Of a stretch of 64,000 nucleotides of DNA, positions 13,331-26,785 are shown in pieces. How positions within the stretch are numbered: position 1 is the first letter of the stretch; each line of letters begins with the position of its first letter. Made by a program: the position numbers and the translations under genes. Source of the DNA: Drosophila miranda (Eukaryota; Arthropoda; Insecta; Diptera; Drosophilidae); assembly GCF_003369915.1 (NCBI RefSeq), contig NC_046675.1:17174001-17238000 (forward strand). Reading direction: 5' to 3'. Under the pieces are notes generated by a model that was not told the DNA's origin, made no database searches, and saw only the letters and a list, made by a program, of their open reading frames with translations.

Positions 13331-13669
13331 TTGCGATTAGATAAGATAATGATAGTAATACTCGTACATTAAAATGGAGGCAGTTTATGTGAAAACAATT
13401 TATGATCCGTGGAAAATATGTTACAAATATCTCGGGCTTTGCCGTGAAGGCAGCGGGAATTTATCTGGTAGATATATTAGGAGTCTCTCTCTATCCTATC
13501 ATCTCTAAAGTACAATTTTGAAGATATCTTCGGAATGGAATAAGCTAGAATCTTATAGATCTTGTATTATAAATTATAAATTAATTCTAGATTTAAGATC
13601 ATAAAAATATAGAATCCCACGTCTCCAAAAAACATGCATAGATAATGCAATGAAATCAAACAAAAATGT

Positions 13670-13735
13670 ATCGATCAATATAATTATTTAAATTGCTAGG
13701 AAACCTATCGGTTATCGGTAATTTATCGATCACAT
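13670..13735. repeat. TATCGAT-rich cluster 3
   Basis: A short group of ATCGATCA, TATCGGTTATCGG and TATCGATCA motifs about 370 bp from the recursive splice site. Confidence 0.45.
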
Positions 13736-15209
13736 AATTTTAAAGTTTTAAAGCTTCAATCTGTAGAAAATTTCCCCCATTAAGCTACAGAATTATGAGC
13801 AATAGCCACAGACAGCATCTATGGGGAAGGTAGCTCCGGAGGAACCCTGTTCTTTCCTGGAAATTTATTTTAAGAGGTAAAGGGCAAAGGGTAATCGAAC
13901 CCCTAACCATTTTGACTGCCACCCGAAATCGAGCACCTCAATCAACAGGCAAATCTCAACGTTTTCTTGCCACATCTCAACGTTGTTTGCCGGAGAGGGA
14001 GGGACTTCTATTTTTAAGAATATTTAGAATATGAGATTTCAGTCCACACTTCCATACGGCTGCTGGGATGCTGCGAGGCTGCGAGGCTGTGGCTGTGGCC
14101 GCGGCTGGTTTATTTCTGGAGTAGCCGAATGACTTTTCCGGAGTCGCGGATGCCCGTGGGGCAAGGGAACGTAAACAAAGACCAAGATGATGCCACAGAA
14201 CAGGAAGGGGGCAGGGGGACAGACACCCGCAGGGTTCATGACCTTTTTTGGTAGACATTGTAGATATATATTGAATATTTTGTTACTTCTTGGTACAATT
14301 TCCACTTCGCTGCACTTTTCGATACAGAAAAGTTCTTTCGAACCAATAAATTTCCCCAAAATTCGAAAAACGCTGCATTCCATCAAATGTTAAACATTCT
14401 GGATGTTTTTATTACCAAATATATGCACACGAACATTTTACTTGTACGGAGACGGATACGGAGACGCCGATTCCGGAGGAAATCAAAAATCAATCGAGGA
14501 GTGCTGCCTGCTGCCTGCTTGCCCCATTTTATGGCTTGCCCCATTGGAAAATAATTTCTTGCGTTATGGCATTCCGGTGAAAGTTGCAGTTGGGTGCCGT
14601 TTTTGGATCAGCCGGACGGACCGGCTATGGGCCATGGCTTGTGGCCTATGGCTATCGCTGCTTATGTCATGTTTATAATATTTGTTTATAAGTCCAAGAC
14701 AGCCCCCACAGCCCCCACATCGCCATAATTAGCTCTCAAGAAACACATCAAATAACTCGATTTGGTCTAGTTTTTTTTTTTTTTGGAGATAAATACAAAA
14801 AACGAATGAGATTTTGGTTGAATTTCGTAAAAAATATGTGATGGAAAACTTGTATAAAGAGACCTCCAGAGGACTACAACTTTACGTTCCCTTTTCTTCA
14901 ACAAAAAATAAATATTGAGATCGGAATGATATATGATGATATTCGTTCTAGAGAGATCTAATTCTTTAGTAGAAACTCTCCTACTTTTGAAGCTCTTCTA
15001 TTACCTCCTGAGAGTACGATTTCCAGATACGATCCAGAGAAAGAACTAATATATAGAATACTGCAGAGCCTTTCCCTGATCCCTCGTACGTGGACATGGA
15101 CCAGACACTCAAAACCTTTGAAAATACTACGTTAAAATCTTTGTAAATCAAAAAGTATGTCAGATATAGGATCGAAGTATCCCACAATGCCCTATAAGGT
15201 ATTGACTGC

Positions 15210-15375
15210 CAGAGAGGGAGAGAGAGAGTGCGAGTGGAGTGTAATGGAAGGAGACGGACTGCAAGAGAGACAGCAAATGGAAGGACTGATCGAATGGGAA
15301 TAATGGAAAGATGGAAAGCAGCCGGGGAGAGAGAGAGAGAGCAGGGGAATGAAGTAGCCTAAGAGAGAGAAATAG
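15210..15375. repeat. GAGA-rich stretch
   Basis: Imperfect (GA)n runs separated by short spacers. They are low-complexity and resemble GAGA-factor target DNA. Similar shorter runs lie at about 7550-7590, 16587-16620 and 25665-25690. Confidence 0.5.
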
Positions 15376-16956
15376 TATGGAGCGTATAACCCTTAGAAAT
15401 TTTGAAGTTCAACAAATCCTCAAGCTCCTAGGATGCACTCACATAATTTAAGCAACAATTTTGAAAGCCAAATACATTTCTGGTACATTAAGCGAGTATT
15501 TATTTGGCACGGTATGGATGGTATGTGGGATCTTTGAATGGGTCACGGTCTTGCCAGCCTCTCACTTTGTCGCATGATCTCTCTCGCTCCCCCACTTTCA
15601 ACAACCAAAAATGATATACGAGCATTAGATTACACCAACACACGACACACGACAACATCCGCACAGCGTCGTAATTATTTGTCTATACAGGTACTCGTAC
15701 TGGTAGCGTAATATGCTTGACTTGGCCAACATTGAAGTGTGGCCGAAAGCAACTCGTTTTGAAACAAAAGCCAAAGCCGCCGCCTGCCGCCTGCCGCCTG
15801 CCTTTTTCTTTTCCCTTTTTTGCACCCACCCGATCGTCTTGGTCTTGCCTTGAATGGGATTTATTATAATAATAATAAATGTACACACACGCACGTACGA
15901 CGCATGTATCTGTGTATCCGTGTATCTGTGTATCTGTGCGGTATCTGTGGGTAGACTTAGCCTGTTGGATTTGGGGCTTTGTTGAGTGTGCAACTTGTTC
16001 TTAACACCTTTTTCATTTCTCTTCCTTTTGGCTTTTTTTTTCTGGTGTTTTCTTCTTTTTACCGCGCGCCCACGTTTTTTGTTTATTTTTAGTCATTCCT
16101 CTGCCGCTGCCTCTGCCGCTGCCTCTGCCGCTGCCGCTACCACTGCCGCTGCGGGGCACTCGTCAATCTCTTTTCTCGTTTCGTTTCGTTTTTCTTTTCC
16201 CTTTTTTTTCTGTTAATTTATTTATTTTCATTTTTTATATTTTTTTTTCTTTACACTTTTGTTGTGGCGGCTTGTCTCCGCCTCAAGTGTCGCTTTGTAT
16301 GACAATTTGTGTGTCAGTGTGTGTGTGTGGTGTGTGTGTGCGTGTGTGCGTGTGTGGGTTTCTCTTCGAGTGCGTGGAAAACCGGAAAATCCTACGTACA
16401 AAACTTTTGCTGCGGGCCAGAAAACGCAAGTGCAGCGCGCCCGTACAGCACTCCGACGTTGTGGCACATACAACATGTCGCATGCCAATGACATTCGAGC
16501 TGTTGCCATGCCTGATAAGCCCCACAAGTCGTCCTTGGACATTGCCCACAAAGGTGGGGGGGGCACAGGCAGGAGAGCAGAAGATGCGAAGGCGGAGAGA
16601 GAGAGAGAGAGAGAGGGGGGCCAGAGGCCAGAGGGTCGTGTGGGCTGCTTTGGTATTTAAAAAATAAAACTAAAGTTGCCTCCTCCGTTGGGGCATAGAA
16701 ATTGTCACGAATAAAAGTGAAGTCTTGAAGTGCAACTCCGTAAAAGAGTGACTAATTTTCCACTGTGTATTACACATATAAAAACCAGTGTGGAACCCCA
16801 CCCTAGTAGATCACATTTCACAAATTTCCCACAAGCGAACGGATCCATTTGCTTCGAAAGACATTCTGCAGAGCGAGACTTCGGAAACTGTACGATTAAA
16901 TTCCAGAATTTTGAAATGAAGAAATTTTATCGCCACTTTAGTTCTGTAGACGATCA

Positions 16957-17222
16957 ATTATTGGCGATATCGATCATGATTTATCGAGTTTTTCGATCAT
17001 ATCTTTCCTGCATGTTCGCGTTCGGTTCGGTTAACGCGGCGCGCGTCATGCGGCAGCGCCCCTCGGTCGGTTGGGCGGGAGGAGGTAACAGCCTCCCCAC
17101 GGGCCACTTGACGGTGCAGTAATTGCATGCCAACATCCAAGAATATATCGATAAGTTATATCGAAACTTATCGACAATGAATCGCAAATTAATCGCTGTT
17201 ATCAAAATTTATCAATATTTCA
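16957..17222. repeat. TATCGAT-rich cluster 4
   Basis: Motifs such as GATATCGATCAT, TTATCGAG, ATATCGATAAG and TTATCGACA are scattered over about 265 bp, around a GC-rich insert at 17030-17120. Confidence 0.5.
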
Positions 17223-20200
17223 ACAAGAAATTATACCTCCATCGATAGTATAATGTTATACGATTTTTTATGAGGAATTTAATATTGCACTGCTCGAAAA
17301 TATTTGTGCAACGAAATAGCAAAGTGTCAGTCACGCGTGAATGGATCGGATGACACATTCCAACATTCCAATGGGTCCACTATCGTACGAGTATGATTGA
17401 TTGATTGATTGACTGAATGATTGCCCTATTCCCTATAAGACAATTGAATGCACAGCCAAAGGCAAATTGAAACCCGGTTGTGTTTCCATATTTCTCTGGA
17501 AATGAGTGTTTTCAATCTCTGATTGCACCCCCGCAGCCCCTTAGATCGTGCGAGTGTGGATACAGGATAACCATTTAAAGAGCCCACAAGCCACACAATT
17601 AATTCATCCGCCCACAGGGCTAACCTGCTGGCCTTCCACATGATTGACAGAAAGCCAGGCGCCTGGGCGTCCATATAAAATGGACATTTAACCCAAATAC
17701 GCGGAAAACGTGGCCAACGCAGCACGACATTAAAGCATTTATGGCATATCAAAGGCAGACTCTAAAAACTGCCAAAAAAAGACAACAGCATATTTAAAGC
17801 CAAACGCAAAACGCAAACACACTAAAAGGCAGTCAAAAGTAAAGACAAAAGGCAAAATGCAGCACTCCCCCACACCCACAGCCCCCCCACACACAGCCCA
17901 CGAGCCAGAGAGGCACTGAATGCGAACAGATGATGGGAAATGCCACAATTAGGAGCCCATTGGGGTGTGGCATTTGTTGAATTTTATGAAATTTCATCAA
18001 CTTTCAATCGAAACGACTGAAAGACACCAAAATGCAGGCGTTTCGGCGAGTGCGTTAGCCGAAAATAGCGCAAAATTGAAACGGCTGTTGAGGCGCCACC
18101 GAAAAAAAAAGAAATCCAAAGCCAAAAGGCCATTCAGCCATGCACACAGACACAGACACAGACACAGACAGAGAGTCTCACTCGGAGATACAGAGATACA
18201 AAGATACAGTGGCAGTGTGACAGTCGGCAGACAGGTTAAGGCACGAAGACGTGACACATGCTGGCGGCAGCCAAGATTCATTCATTCATGCTGCGAAAAA
18301 CGGCAAATACGCGTCGTCGCCTCTCCCACTCCCCCTCCCCTTCCCCCTCCCAATCGCACTCGTCGAAGCGCGATGAAAAAGTCACAAAATGAAAATACAA
18401 AGATACACGGATTGAGGGCACTCGAGCTGCGAATGGAACTGCTAATCTTTTGAGATCCCCGTCTAATCCGAAGCTAGAATCAGCCAAGCCAAGAATCTGG
18501 AGTACCTTTTGCTTGTGGGAAATTTGTACAAAGCAAGCCAATGATCCATCCTTGAACGAATGTGCTCTGGGAACTCCCCTTCTAGGGATACCCTTTCCAT
18601 TCCTAGGGTTCGAATAACCTATGCTCCATGTGCTCCAACGGTACATCTGTTTTGTATCTTTGTATCTGTTGGCTTACATTTATCTTCCACCTTTTCCCTC
18701 TTGTTTTTTTTGTGAGATTTACGTTGCTGTTAATTGTCTTGAATCTATGACAGACTGAAAGATGGATGGAACGAAGGAAAGGCACAACAGAAGCAGCAAC
18801 ATCAAGCCGAGAAGATTAAGATGCAATCTGTATCTTTTTTTGTGCTTTTTGTGTGTGCTTTCTGTATCTTTTGTCGACGTTTGTTGGTGTTTTTCTTTTG
18901 GCTTCGCTTTATTATTTCGGATTATAAACATTTCCCGCTGCTCTTATCCTCACTCTATCTTTCTGTTTCTCTTACAGAGTAGCTTAGCAGTCAGCAAAGT
19001 GTGAGTTCCAAAAGTCGCTCAAGAGAAAAAGTTGTGTTCCAAATATCAGATAAACCTTAGAGATCGAAAGGGGTGTTTTGGAGTTCACTTTTCAAAGTTC
19101 AAACAAAGTTTTTGCATCTCCAAAATGGTTTTCTAAGGGTGAGTATTTTTTTTGGAATTCCGCCGGATTGCCCGCCGCCCGCATTTCACACGCCTCAAAG
19201 TTGAGGAGATCTGGAGGTCTTTAGAGGCAATTGAAAAATTAAATTGATCGTCGATATCCAATCGAATGGCGAATGCAATACTTCAGGCTGCAATAAAATT
19301 GATTCACTTTCAAGTGGCAGGCAGGCAGGCAGGCAGCATCCATAACCATATACGTATTTCCAAAGAGTTTTAAGTTCGAGTTCGAAGCCAGAGATGCAGG
19401 AGATACAAAGATGCAGCCGACCATATGGCGGGCAGAGCACTGAAAGCCCCCGCAACTTCAAAGGCCACAAACAATTCCACAATGTTGCCTCTTTGTGCGG
19501 CTCGTCGCTCAAGTGTGGTGGCAGCCGGCCCCCGGCCCCCGACCCCACCCTCTCCTCCGCCGCGTTATCAAATTGTTCAATTTGTGCAGCTTGTCGACTA
19601 CTGTGTGCCCCTGTCCCTGTGCCACTGCCTGTGTGCCGCCTGGTGGCATATTAAAGCAATTGTCTAATGCCACATGGCTGGCGGCTGGCGGCTGGCTGCT
19701 GCTGGTAGTCGCGTGCCCCATCGGCCATCCAAGGGATGGGCACTCCAAAAATCTTCCAAAGAGCGGCAGAAACATGAACGCATGTGAAAATATACATATT
19801 TTTTAATTACGCGCTTCTTTGTTTCACTCTTCTTTTTTGCTATTTTTGTCAAAAATTACATACTTATATTCCTCCAGCTATTGCCACATCTGTGGCACGC
19901 TTGCTGTTGCCTCGGCTATCAAATAACATGACGCCAAATGACGCAATATTCGTACTCATGTTGCAAAAGCATTTACAAGGAAAATAATTGCTAATTGAAG
20001 GCTGCCAAAAGATGTACGATGCGGCTTAGATAAAACATAAAAGATACAGTCAACGGACAAGGCAAGTGGCACATTAATCTGAATTCTAGGATCGCAAATC
20101 TGTATCTGTGGGATGCACAAGTGCTTGGCAGGGAGTCCGCCACGGAACAGGGGTCTCTTCTCCATATGCTCTCCTTCGATCTTCGTGTCTTTCGCCGTCT

Positions 20201-21240
20201 AAGAAGTATTTTGTTATTGCATTCTCGTGCCCACGAACACCTTTTTCCAGTCGATTGCCAAGGCATAACTCTCGTAGCACTGGAAACAGTGCAGAGCTGT
20301 CCATAAATATCTGAACTACTGTTAAAGTATAAATGGGGATGGATTAATACACGTTTAGCGAGTGAATTCCCATTCAATTCCCACTTAATTTTGTGGCGAT
20401 CATGTAATACCATAATTAGATAATAATCCCCCAATCAAGACCCGCTTTCCATGACAAGTTCATTCGACCAAAACGAAAGTGAATTCAAAAAGCCTGCAAC
20501 TTTCGCCTCATCAATGATCAGCCATAGGACCCATCCCATACCATCCCATACCATGCCATGCCATCCCATCGGTCGTTCGATCAACGATCAATGCCCTTTT
20601 CATGCAACAAATGCAATTGCAATCGTGGCTCTGAGTGCTTTGGTATTACTCTTGGCTTTAGTCGATGGCTTCATTTGCTTTCGGTCTTTGGCTTTCGATT
20701 TGGTCAACTTCCGCGGTGGTCGTACTGTTGGCTAAATGCTTGATTGCATTTATACGTATAAAGAGAGAAAGAAAGAGCCACCAACCAGCCCATCCCTCGG
20801 CCCATAAAACAAATAACACAAATCAAAACAAAACCAACGGACAGACGACCGGTGGATGGTCGATGACAAAAGATTTTAATTGAATTTGAAAACGCAATGA
20901 GGCGTGGAATCGCTTTTGGATTCGAATCATTTCGATTGGGGGTTTCGTGCGGGTGGGAGTGGATGCGAGAGTGCGGGCGGGGGTGCGGGCGCGGGTGGGG
21001 GTGGTGGTGCGGGTGCCGCGGTGCGCTATAAACAGCAGCTGTCTGTGCCTACGCGTTCCGCATAACAATTGTCAACAAATTTATGATCACGTCAGTTAGG
21101 AGGAGGAGGAGGAGGTGAAGGAGGAACAACCATCGGCAGGCGGGGCCACCAGGTTCCAGGGCCTGCCTGCCTATGAAAATTTCAAATTAAAATGCTTCAA
21201 GTGCGGTCGGCTCTGGGATTTCTTGCTATTCAACTTCAGG

Positions 21241-21730
21241 GAACGATAAGTAATCGATTTCATCGAAACTTCAATGCATCTATCGATAATTAATCGATCT
21301 GATCGAACATATGTTTTTTTATATCTATAAAATATTTCATTTTATCGAAAATTTATTGCTGCTAATGTTAAATAATCATTTCTATCGAAAATTTATTCCT
21401 TGTATCGATAATTAATCGATTTGATCGAAAATATGAATTTGTATATCTATAAAATATTTAATTTTATCGAAAATTGATTACTGCTAATGTTAAATAATCA
21501 TTTCTATCGAAAATTTATTTCTTGTATCGATAATTAATCGATTTGATCGAATATATACATATACATATTTGTATATCGATCAAATAATCTATTTTTATAA
21601 GAAATGTATTTTTTCTGCCGATCTATCTTCTATCCACATTTAATCGATCTATCGAGAATTTACATATTTTATCGAATATAAAATTATACCACTATATGGC
21701 TATAATCGATAATTTATCGATTTGGTAGAG
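21241..21730. repeat. 122-bp tandem repeat inside a TATCGAT-rich cluster
   Basis: TATCGATAATTAATCGAT recurs at 21281, 21403 and 21525, exactly 122 bp apart. The intervening sequence (ATCTATAAAATATTT, then GCTAATGTTAAATAATCA) is nearly identical between copies, giving about two full units plus a partial one. Further ATCGAT motifs continue to 21730. The unit length is satellite-like, but the array is very short. Confidence 0.85.
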
Positions 21731-23074
21731 TTTTTTATAGATAATGTGTCCAATGGTGTCCAATCATTTAATTAATTTCAAACCCTAATCCTCCCCAAAA
21801 ATCCTTGCATATCGAGAGCTTTGTATCTTTTAATTTGTGCACTTGTATACCAAAAGATACATTGGAGATAACAGCTTTTATGGTGGAAGATACGCTGAAA
21901 ATAAACTGCATCTAAACAGAGTGCCACAGAATGGAATAATCGCAGTCGTTGACTGCCGTACCGGTGGCAAAGACCTAATCGATCGTAGGGCTGGTGATCG
22001 ATCATCAAATGTATCTTTTGGATGGGATGTTGGGAGAGGGGATGGCCAATGTTCAAGTCATTTGTTTGCATTTTGGCATCGCGCTGGCTGTTTGCATTCG
22101 ACTTGATGGACACAGCCTCTGCCACATTAGTGTCAACAAGCAGCAAGCAGCAAGCAGCACTTTAAATACCAATTTTAATGATCAATCCCCTCCCTCCCCG
22201 CCGCCATCTCTGCGTCTCTTTGAGCCACAGGGAAAAACAACGCCCTAAAACGGTAGAATACGAGAAAATTCCAACGATGGAACGGGCCGGGCAGGCAGGC
22301 GGGCAGCCGGCAGGCAGCCGAAAAAGCCATTTCGTTTTTCCAATAATCTAAATTTAGATGAAATGAAACACATTTCAAAATTTTCATGAAAAATGTCGGA
22401 CAAAAGTGAGAAGAGAGCGATTTTTGTGTGTATCTAAGAAATACCAAGATACAAACGCACTCACACCGCTTAAAGAATATATATACACACAGATATGTTT
22501 GTATCTATATATATAAACACCATCTATGACTGTGTGTGTGTGTAGATATATTCCGCATGCGGGCGTACGAGTAATTTGATTTTGTTTTTTTTTTTTGTTG
22601 TTGTTGCCCAAGATACGGATGGGATCGGTAAGCAGTCCAAGCAGTCCAACACCTTGGCTGTATAGTAATATATAATTTATTTCGGTCAGGTGTGTGTTGG
22701 GGCGTCTCCTTTTTCACAAAATATATATATCATACATCATAGTATATAGTATATAATAGATAGTATATTGTATATGAAGTGTATCAAAAGATGGTTTTTG
22801 TTTCTATCTGGTTGCATCTTTTTTTAGCCAAGATCTCGCGCACGGCTGGGTAAACAAACGTCATGCGGAAGATGGAAGATGGAAGATGCGCGATCTTATA
22901 GTACGTGCAGTTATGCTTCGAGTACGGGGCACCGCGTCGCCCGGTAATCCGAGATTCTGGGGCCTGACGTCGCACAGTCCAGGTCCAGTAGTGTTTTCCA
23001 CAGTCTAGGCACACTTCAACTGTGCGAAATGCGACGACTATGAATAGGCCACGAGAGAAACAGAATACAGCCGG

Positions 23075-23118
23075 AGATACAGATACAGATACAGATACAG
23101 ATACAGATACAGATACAG
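23075..23118. repeat. (AGATAC)n hexanucleotide microsatellite
   Basis: Seven tandem copies of AGATAC. The same AGATACA/TGTATCT word is dispersed many times through the surrounding 18.2-23.2 kb of the how intron. Confidence 0.9.
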
Positions 23119-23604
23119 CTATGGCCAGAGCAACAGATATACAGAAACGTGCTCCAGCGGCGTGTGTCATAAAAGCTATCTAACAGATACAATACCAACG
23201 AATGCCATGCCATGCCATGCCCCTCACTCTCTCTCTCCCTCTCTCGGCTCTCGAATGCCGAAACTTATTCTTCGCCTCCTCCTCCTCCGCTGTCGTCGCT
23301 TTGGGGCGGCGTGAGTCAGAAAACCGAAAAACAAACAGCAACAGAAATTTATGTCAGCAGTGCCAAAAGCGTCGGGCGGAATGAAGACGATAAAAAAAAA
23401 AAACGCGGCAAATAAACAGAAAGAGTAAAAATGTAGAAAAATACTATATATTCTATGTATGTGGATGTACGTATGTACGTGGGTTTTTACAGTGCGTTTC
23501 ATGACTGAATGACTGGCTGTTGAGGCAACGGAATGACAGCCATAGAACTGCAACATTTTACAGGAGCATTTATAGATATGAAACCTCACAAATGTATTGA
23601 TTAA

Positions 23605-23660
23605 TATTGTTGATATCGATCAAATAATTGTTTACTTGTTATCGATAATTAATCGATTAA
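23605..23660. repeat. TATCGAT-rich cluster 5
   Basis: A short cluster with GATATCGATCAA and TTATCGATAATTAATCGAT; the latter word is shared with the 122-bp tandem repeat at 21281-21540. Confidence 0.5.
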
Positions 23661-25852
23661 CATTACGCTCATGTTTTGGATTTATGATGAATTTATATCG
23701 AAAATAAGGTAAAGGTAAAGAGCCACCTATAGAGGCAAACTATATTTTAGAACCGCACTGTATCCACACAAACACAAACACACACGCACATCTGCAATGG
23801 GTATGGGGCATGGGGGGTATGGGGTATAGGGGGTATGGGGGTTTGGGATATCTATTCAAATGTAATCACAAGCTGTGCATTTTAAATGAACAGACGCCCC
23901 AACAGGTAGTATTGCCCCACGGATGAGTACAGAACCCCAAAGAGGAGGAACAAAACCCAAAGCAAACATTGTTGCACGCCCCCAACCCACCGACAACAAC
24001 AACAACAACAACAGCAACCACAATTGGAAACCGCAACCTCAAACACCGTCGGTCTCTGGGGTCGGTCTTGTTGTTGGTTGTTTGCCGCCGCTTGGGGTAA
24101 GGCAGGAACCTAATTAGATCTCTCGCAACAACGAAAAAAAATATACAAAATTATTTTAAGCTACTTAACATTTTTAATTTTTCAGTTTTCAAGAATTAAG
24201 GAAATACATTTATTTTTGGTATTATTAGACTGAAATTTTGAACCCTCTCTACTACGAAACGAATTGTTTAAAAACAATTGGAACAAATTCCGTCGGAAGA
24301 ATGGGACATATTTTTGCATTTTTTCTTTTTTTCTATGATTACCAATCCTTATTATATATAATTCGCATTTCCTTCTTCATTACAGATCACGGTTTGAAGA
24401 ATGATAATTAATTTTTTGTAGGGTTCTTCGGGAGAAATTTTGCTGTTGAGTTGTCGAAAGCAAAACAAAAACAAGCGACGACAGCAATTGAAAAGAGAAA
24501 GTTGCCAAATGAGAAAAACACAAAAACACAAAAAACTTCTAGCAGAGAGCCCCCCCCACCCCCACCCCCAAAGGCTGTGGCAGAAGCAGAAGTTGAAAAG
24601 TTGAAAGCCGTTAGCGGCCGTCCAAGCTGTGGTCCCGAGTCGAACGAATTTGCCGGTTCCCATAGCCCCCCGCCAGTGCTTGCTTTTGGCCAGAGTGTGG
24701 CTTGTGGCTCACTCCCACTAAGCTGATAAGACAGCTACGCCAGAGCCCCACCGCCCCAGAGCAGGGATTGTAGGGCACTCCTCGGATTGCAAGGGTATGC
24801 TGTTTTTATGTGCAACATGCGAAAGGCAGCGACACTACAAGGGATATACGGAGTCATGAACTGTTTTCTTGGGTTTTCTTCGGTTTTAGGTATACCAAAA
24901 GTAATCTTTGGTTCTTTAACGGGTAACGGGTATGGCCATAGTCCGTAGTAGTGTCTCGGAATATTCTTGTTTTAGTTTTAGTTGTTGTTGTCTTTTTTTA
25001 GTGATTTTTGTGTCTGGTCGAACGAGTTTTACAAATTGTCAACGCTTTGCTTTTAGCAAATACAATTTGTTGAGAGGGAAACTAGTTTGCAGCTATGCGA
25101 AAAGCGTTAAAAGCAACAACGAACCCAAAACCAAATATCGGGTATCTGTGGTGGAGTGTAGTGTAGATCTGTGCAACATAATTTTGTCATTACTGGCTAT
25201 ATATGCATATGGGCAACAGATGTTGGGCAAACACACACACACACGCACAGATACACACACACGTAGAGACCTGCGAGATGCGACCAGGTAGTGGCTCCGT
25301 CCCGTCCCGTCCCGGCCTCGTTTGACTTTTTGTTGGTTTTCCGCACAAAAGTGTGTGTTTGCTTTTGCCTTTGCCTTGAGGCTGATTTTCGGGCGTGGGC
25401 AGCGCGCAGTGCTACACTTTTACCGCACTTCAATGTAGTCGAAACTCTTGAGTGGAGTATGAGGGATGCCCCCCAGGGAGGGGACATGCAACGGCACATC
25501 TCAACTCACTGATCTCTCCCTCTTTTTCTCTTTCTGTTGTGTACGAAAGGCCAAGTCAACAAAGAATTCATAATAAGAACAACAAAAGCAAAGGGGAACG
25601 CAACATAAGATGCGAGTAGGGGGCCAAAGACAGCGAGGGACAGACAGATTCCCAAAGGAGAGAAATTCAATGAGAGAGAGAGTCAGAGTAGCTCGCGAAG
25701 AGGCGCACAAAAAGGAAGTAACTAAAAATAACAAACAACGGCCGCCGCCGCCGCTCTTCTGCTGTAAGGTGGAATGAACTCGATTGGAAGGTAAGGAGAA
25801 GAGAAGAGGGGCCGGGAATAGCCAGAAGGAGAGAGACAGGCAGCAGGTCTTT

Positions 25853-26517
25853 GGGCTCGCGCACACTATAGCTGAAAGCGGAGCTGAAATCGGCGCTGAA
25901 ATCGGAGCTGAAAGCTCAGCTGATCTGAGAGCTTTTTTTCAGGCAGAATCAGCTTGCAGGTGCGTACATTGTCGGCTGATCTGATTGCTGAAAGCTAAAA
26001 GCCACTGCGAATTAATATTACATTTTTCAATTATTATTTATTTTGTATAATAATAAACATTGTGATGTCTTTCGAGCGTTTACTGTACTTGGGACATAGT
26101 ATATTATATTTATTATTGACATATGAAAATGGTAATAATAAAACTTTTTTGCCCAATTTATCGCCTTCCAGAATTTATAGAAATAAAACTATTATTCAAA
26201 TATTTTTAATAATCCCGCTTATTCCCCAGCGCTGGGTTAACCATAATTTCGCTTAACAATGTTTCGCAGCCCATTTACGATCACTTATAAACCAATACAC
26301 TTAAACAAAATCAGCAATCAGCTTGCTGAAAAAACAAACATGCTTGATCGTTCAAACTAAGCTGAGCTGATTTCAGCGAGCTTTTTCAGCTTTCAGCTCA
26401 GCTCAGTCTGCAATGTGCGCACTTGCACCGGTGCAGTGTGTTTGTTTTTTCAGAGCTTATAAATCAGCTATCAGCTCCGCTTTCAGCTCCGATTTCAGCT
26501 ACAGTGTGCGCAAGCCC
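25853..26517. mobile_element. 665-bp foldback/MITE-like element with long inverted ends
   Basis: The left end begins GGGCTCGCGCACACTATAG and the reverse complement of the right end begins GGGCTTGCGCACACTGTAG, followed on both sides by GCTGAAA(T/G)C repeats. The inverted similarity extends imperfectly for about 150 bp and includes a GTGC(A/G)(C/T)ACATTG block on each side. Each end carries internal direct repeats of about 12 bp built on GCTGAAATCGGA. Flanks are TTT on both sides, compatible with a 3-bp target duplication. The interior is AT-rich and encodes no transposase. It looks like a non-autonomous DNA transposon of a family I cannot name. Confidence 0.75.
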
Positions 26518-26785
26518 TTTAACCCATTAAAGCCAGACCGCTAGAGAAGTAATCATGACTGTTAAGGGCTAACAGTGAAATGCCTAACATTCGATCGTAC
26601 AAGAGTGTGAAGGAAATTCTATTTTGATTTTCCCTTTGGAATGGGATAAGCAAAGCAAATTCAGTAACAGATAATGTTCCCTAATTGGGCCAAGGGAAAT
26701 TCCCAGAGAGACAGGGATATTCTGCTAACAGTGTCTGGGCATTGATTAATATAAGATTAACATAGAAGGAGTACCCCACACCTAC

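Larger units (their letters stand above)
1411..26785 (-). other. how: how intron 1, 25.4 kb
   Basis: This intron is bounded by the exon 1 donor GTAGGT (minus strand, ending at 26785) and the exon 2 acceptor at 1411-1413. I see no nested gene: open frames are short, low-complexity or lack codon structure. It holds a recursive splice site (13297/13298), several clusters of TATCGATA-like motifs, a TATAACAG array (6950-7383), a 122-bp tandem repeat (21281-21540), GAGA-rich stretches, a 28-C run and a foldback element (25853-26517), described separately. In the family, introns of developmental regulators this long usually house tissue enhancers. Which parts are enhancers here cannot be read from one sequence. 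Confidence 0.85.

Noticed and set aside
16259-16667. Two overlapping open frames of about 130 codons in the how intron
   Set aside because: They are built from (GT)n and (GA)n low-complexity DNA, with cysteine/valine and Arg/Glu repeats and no domain.
17965-18453. 162-codon open frame
   Set aside because: It has a low-complexity His/Arg core from a (CACAGA)n repeat and no conserved features or splice context, so it is probably chance.
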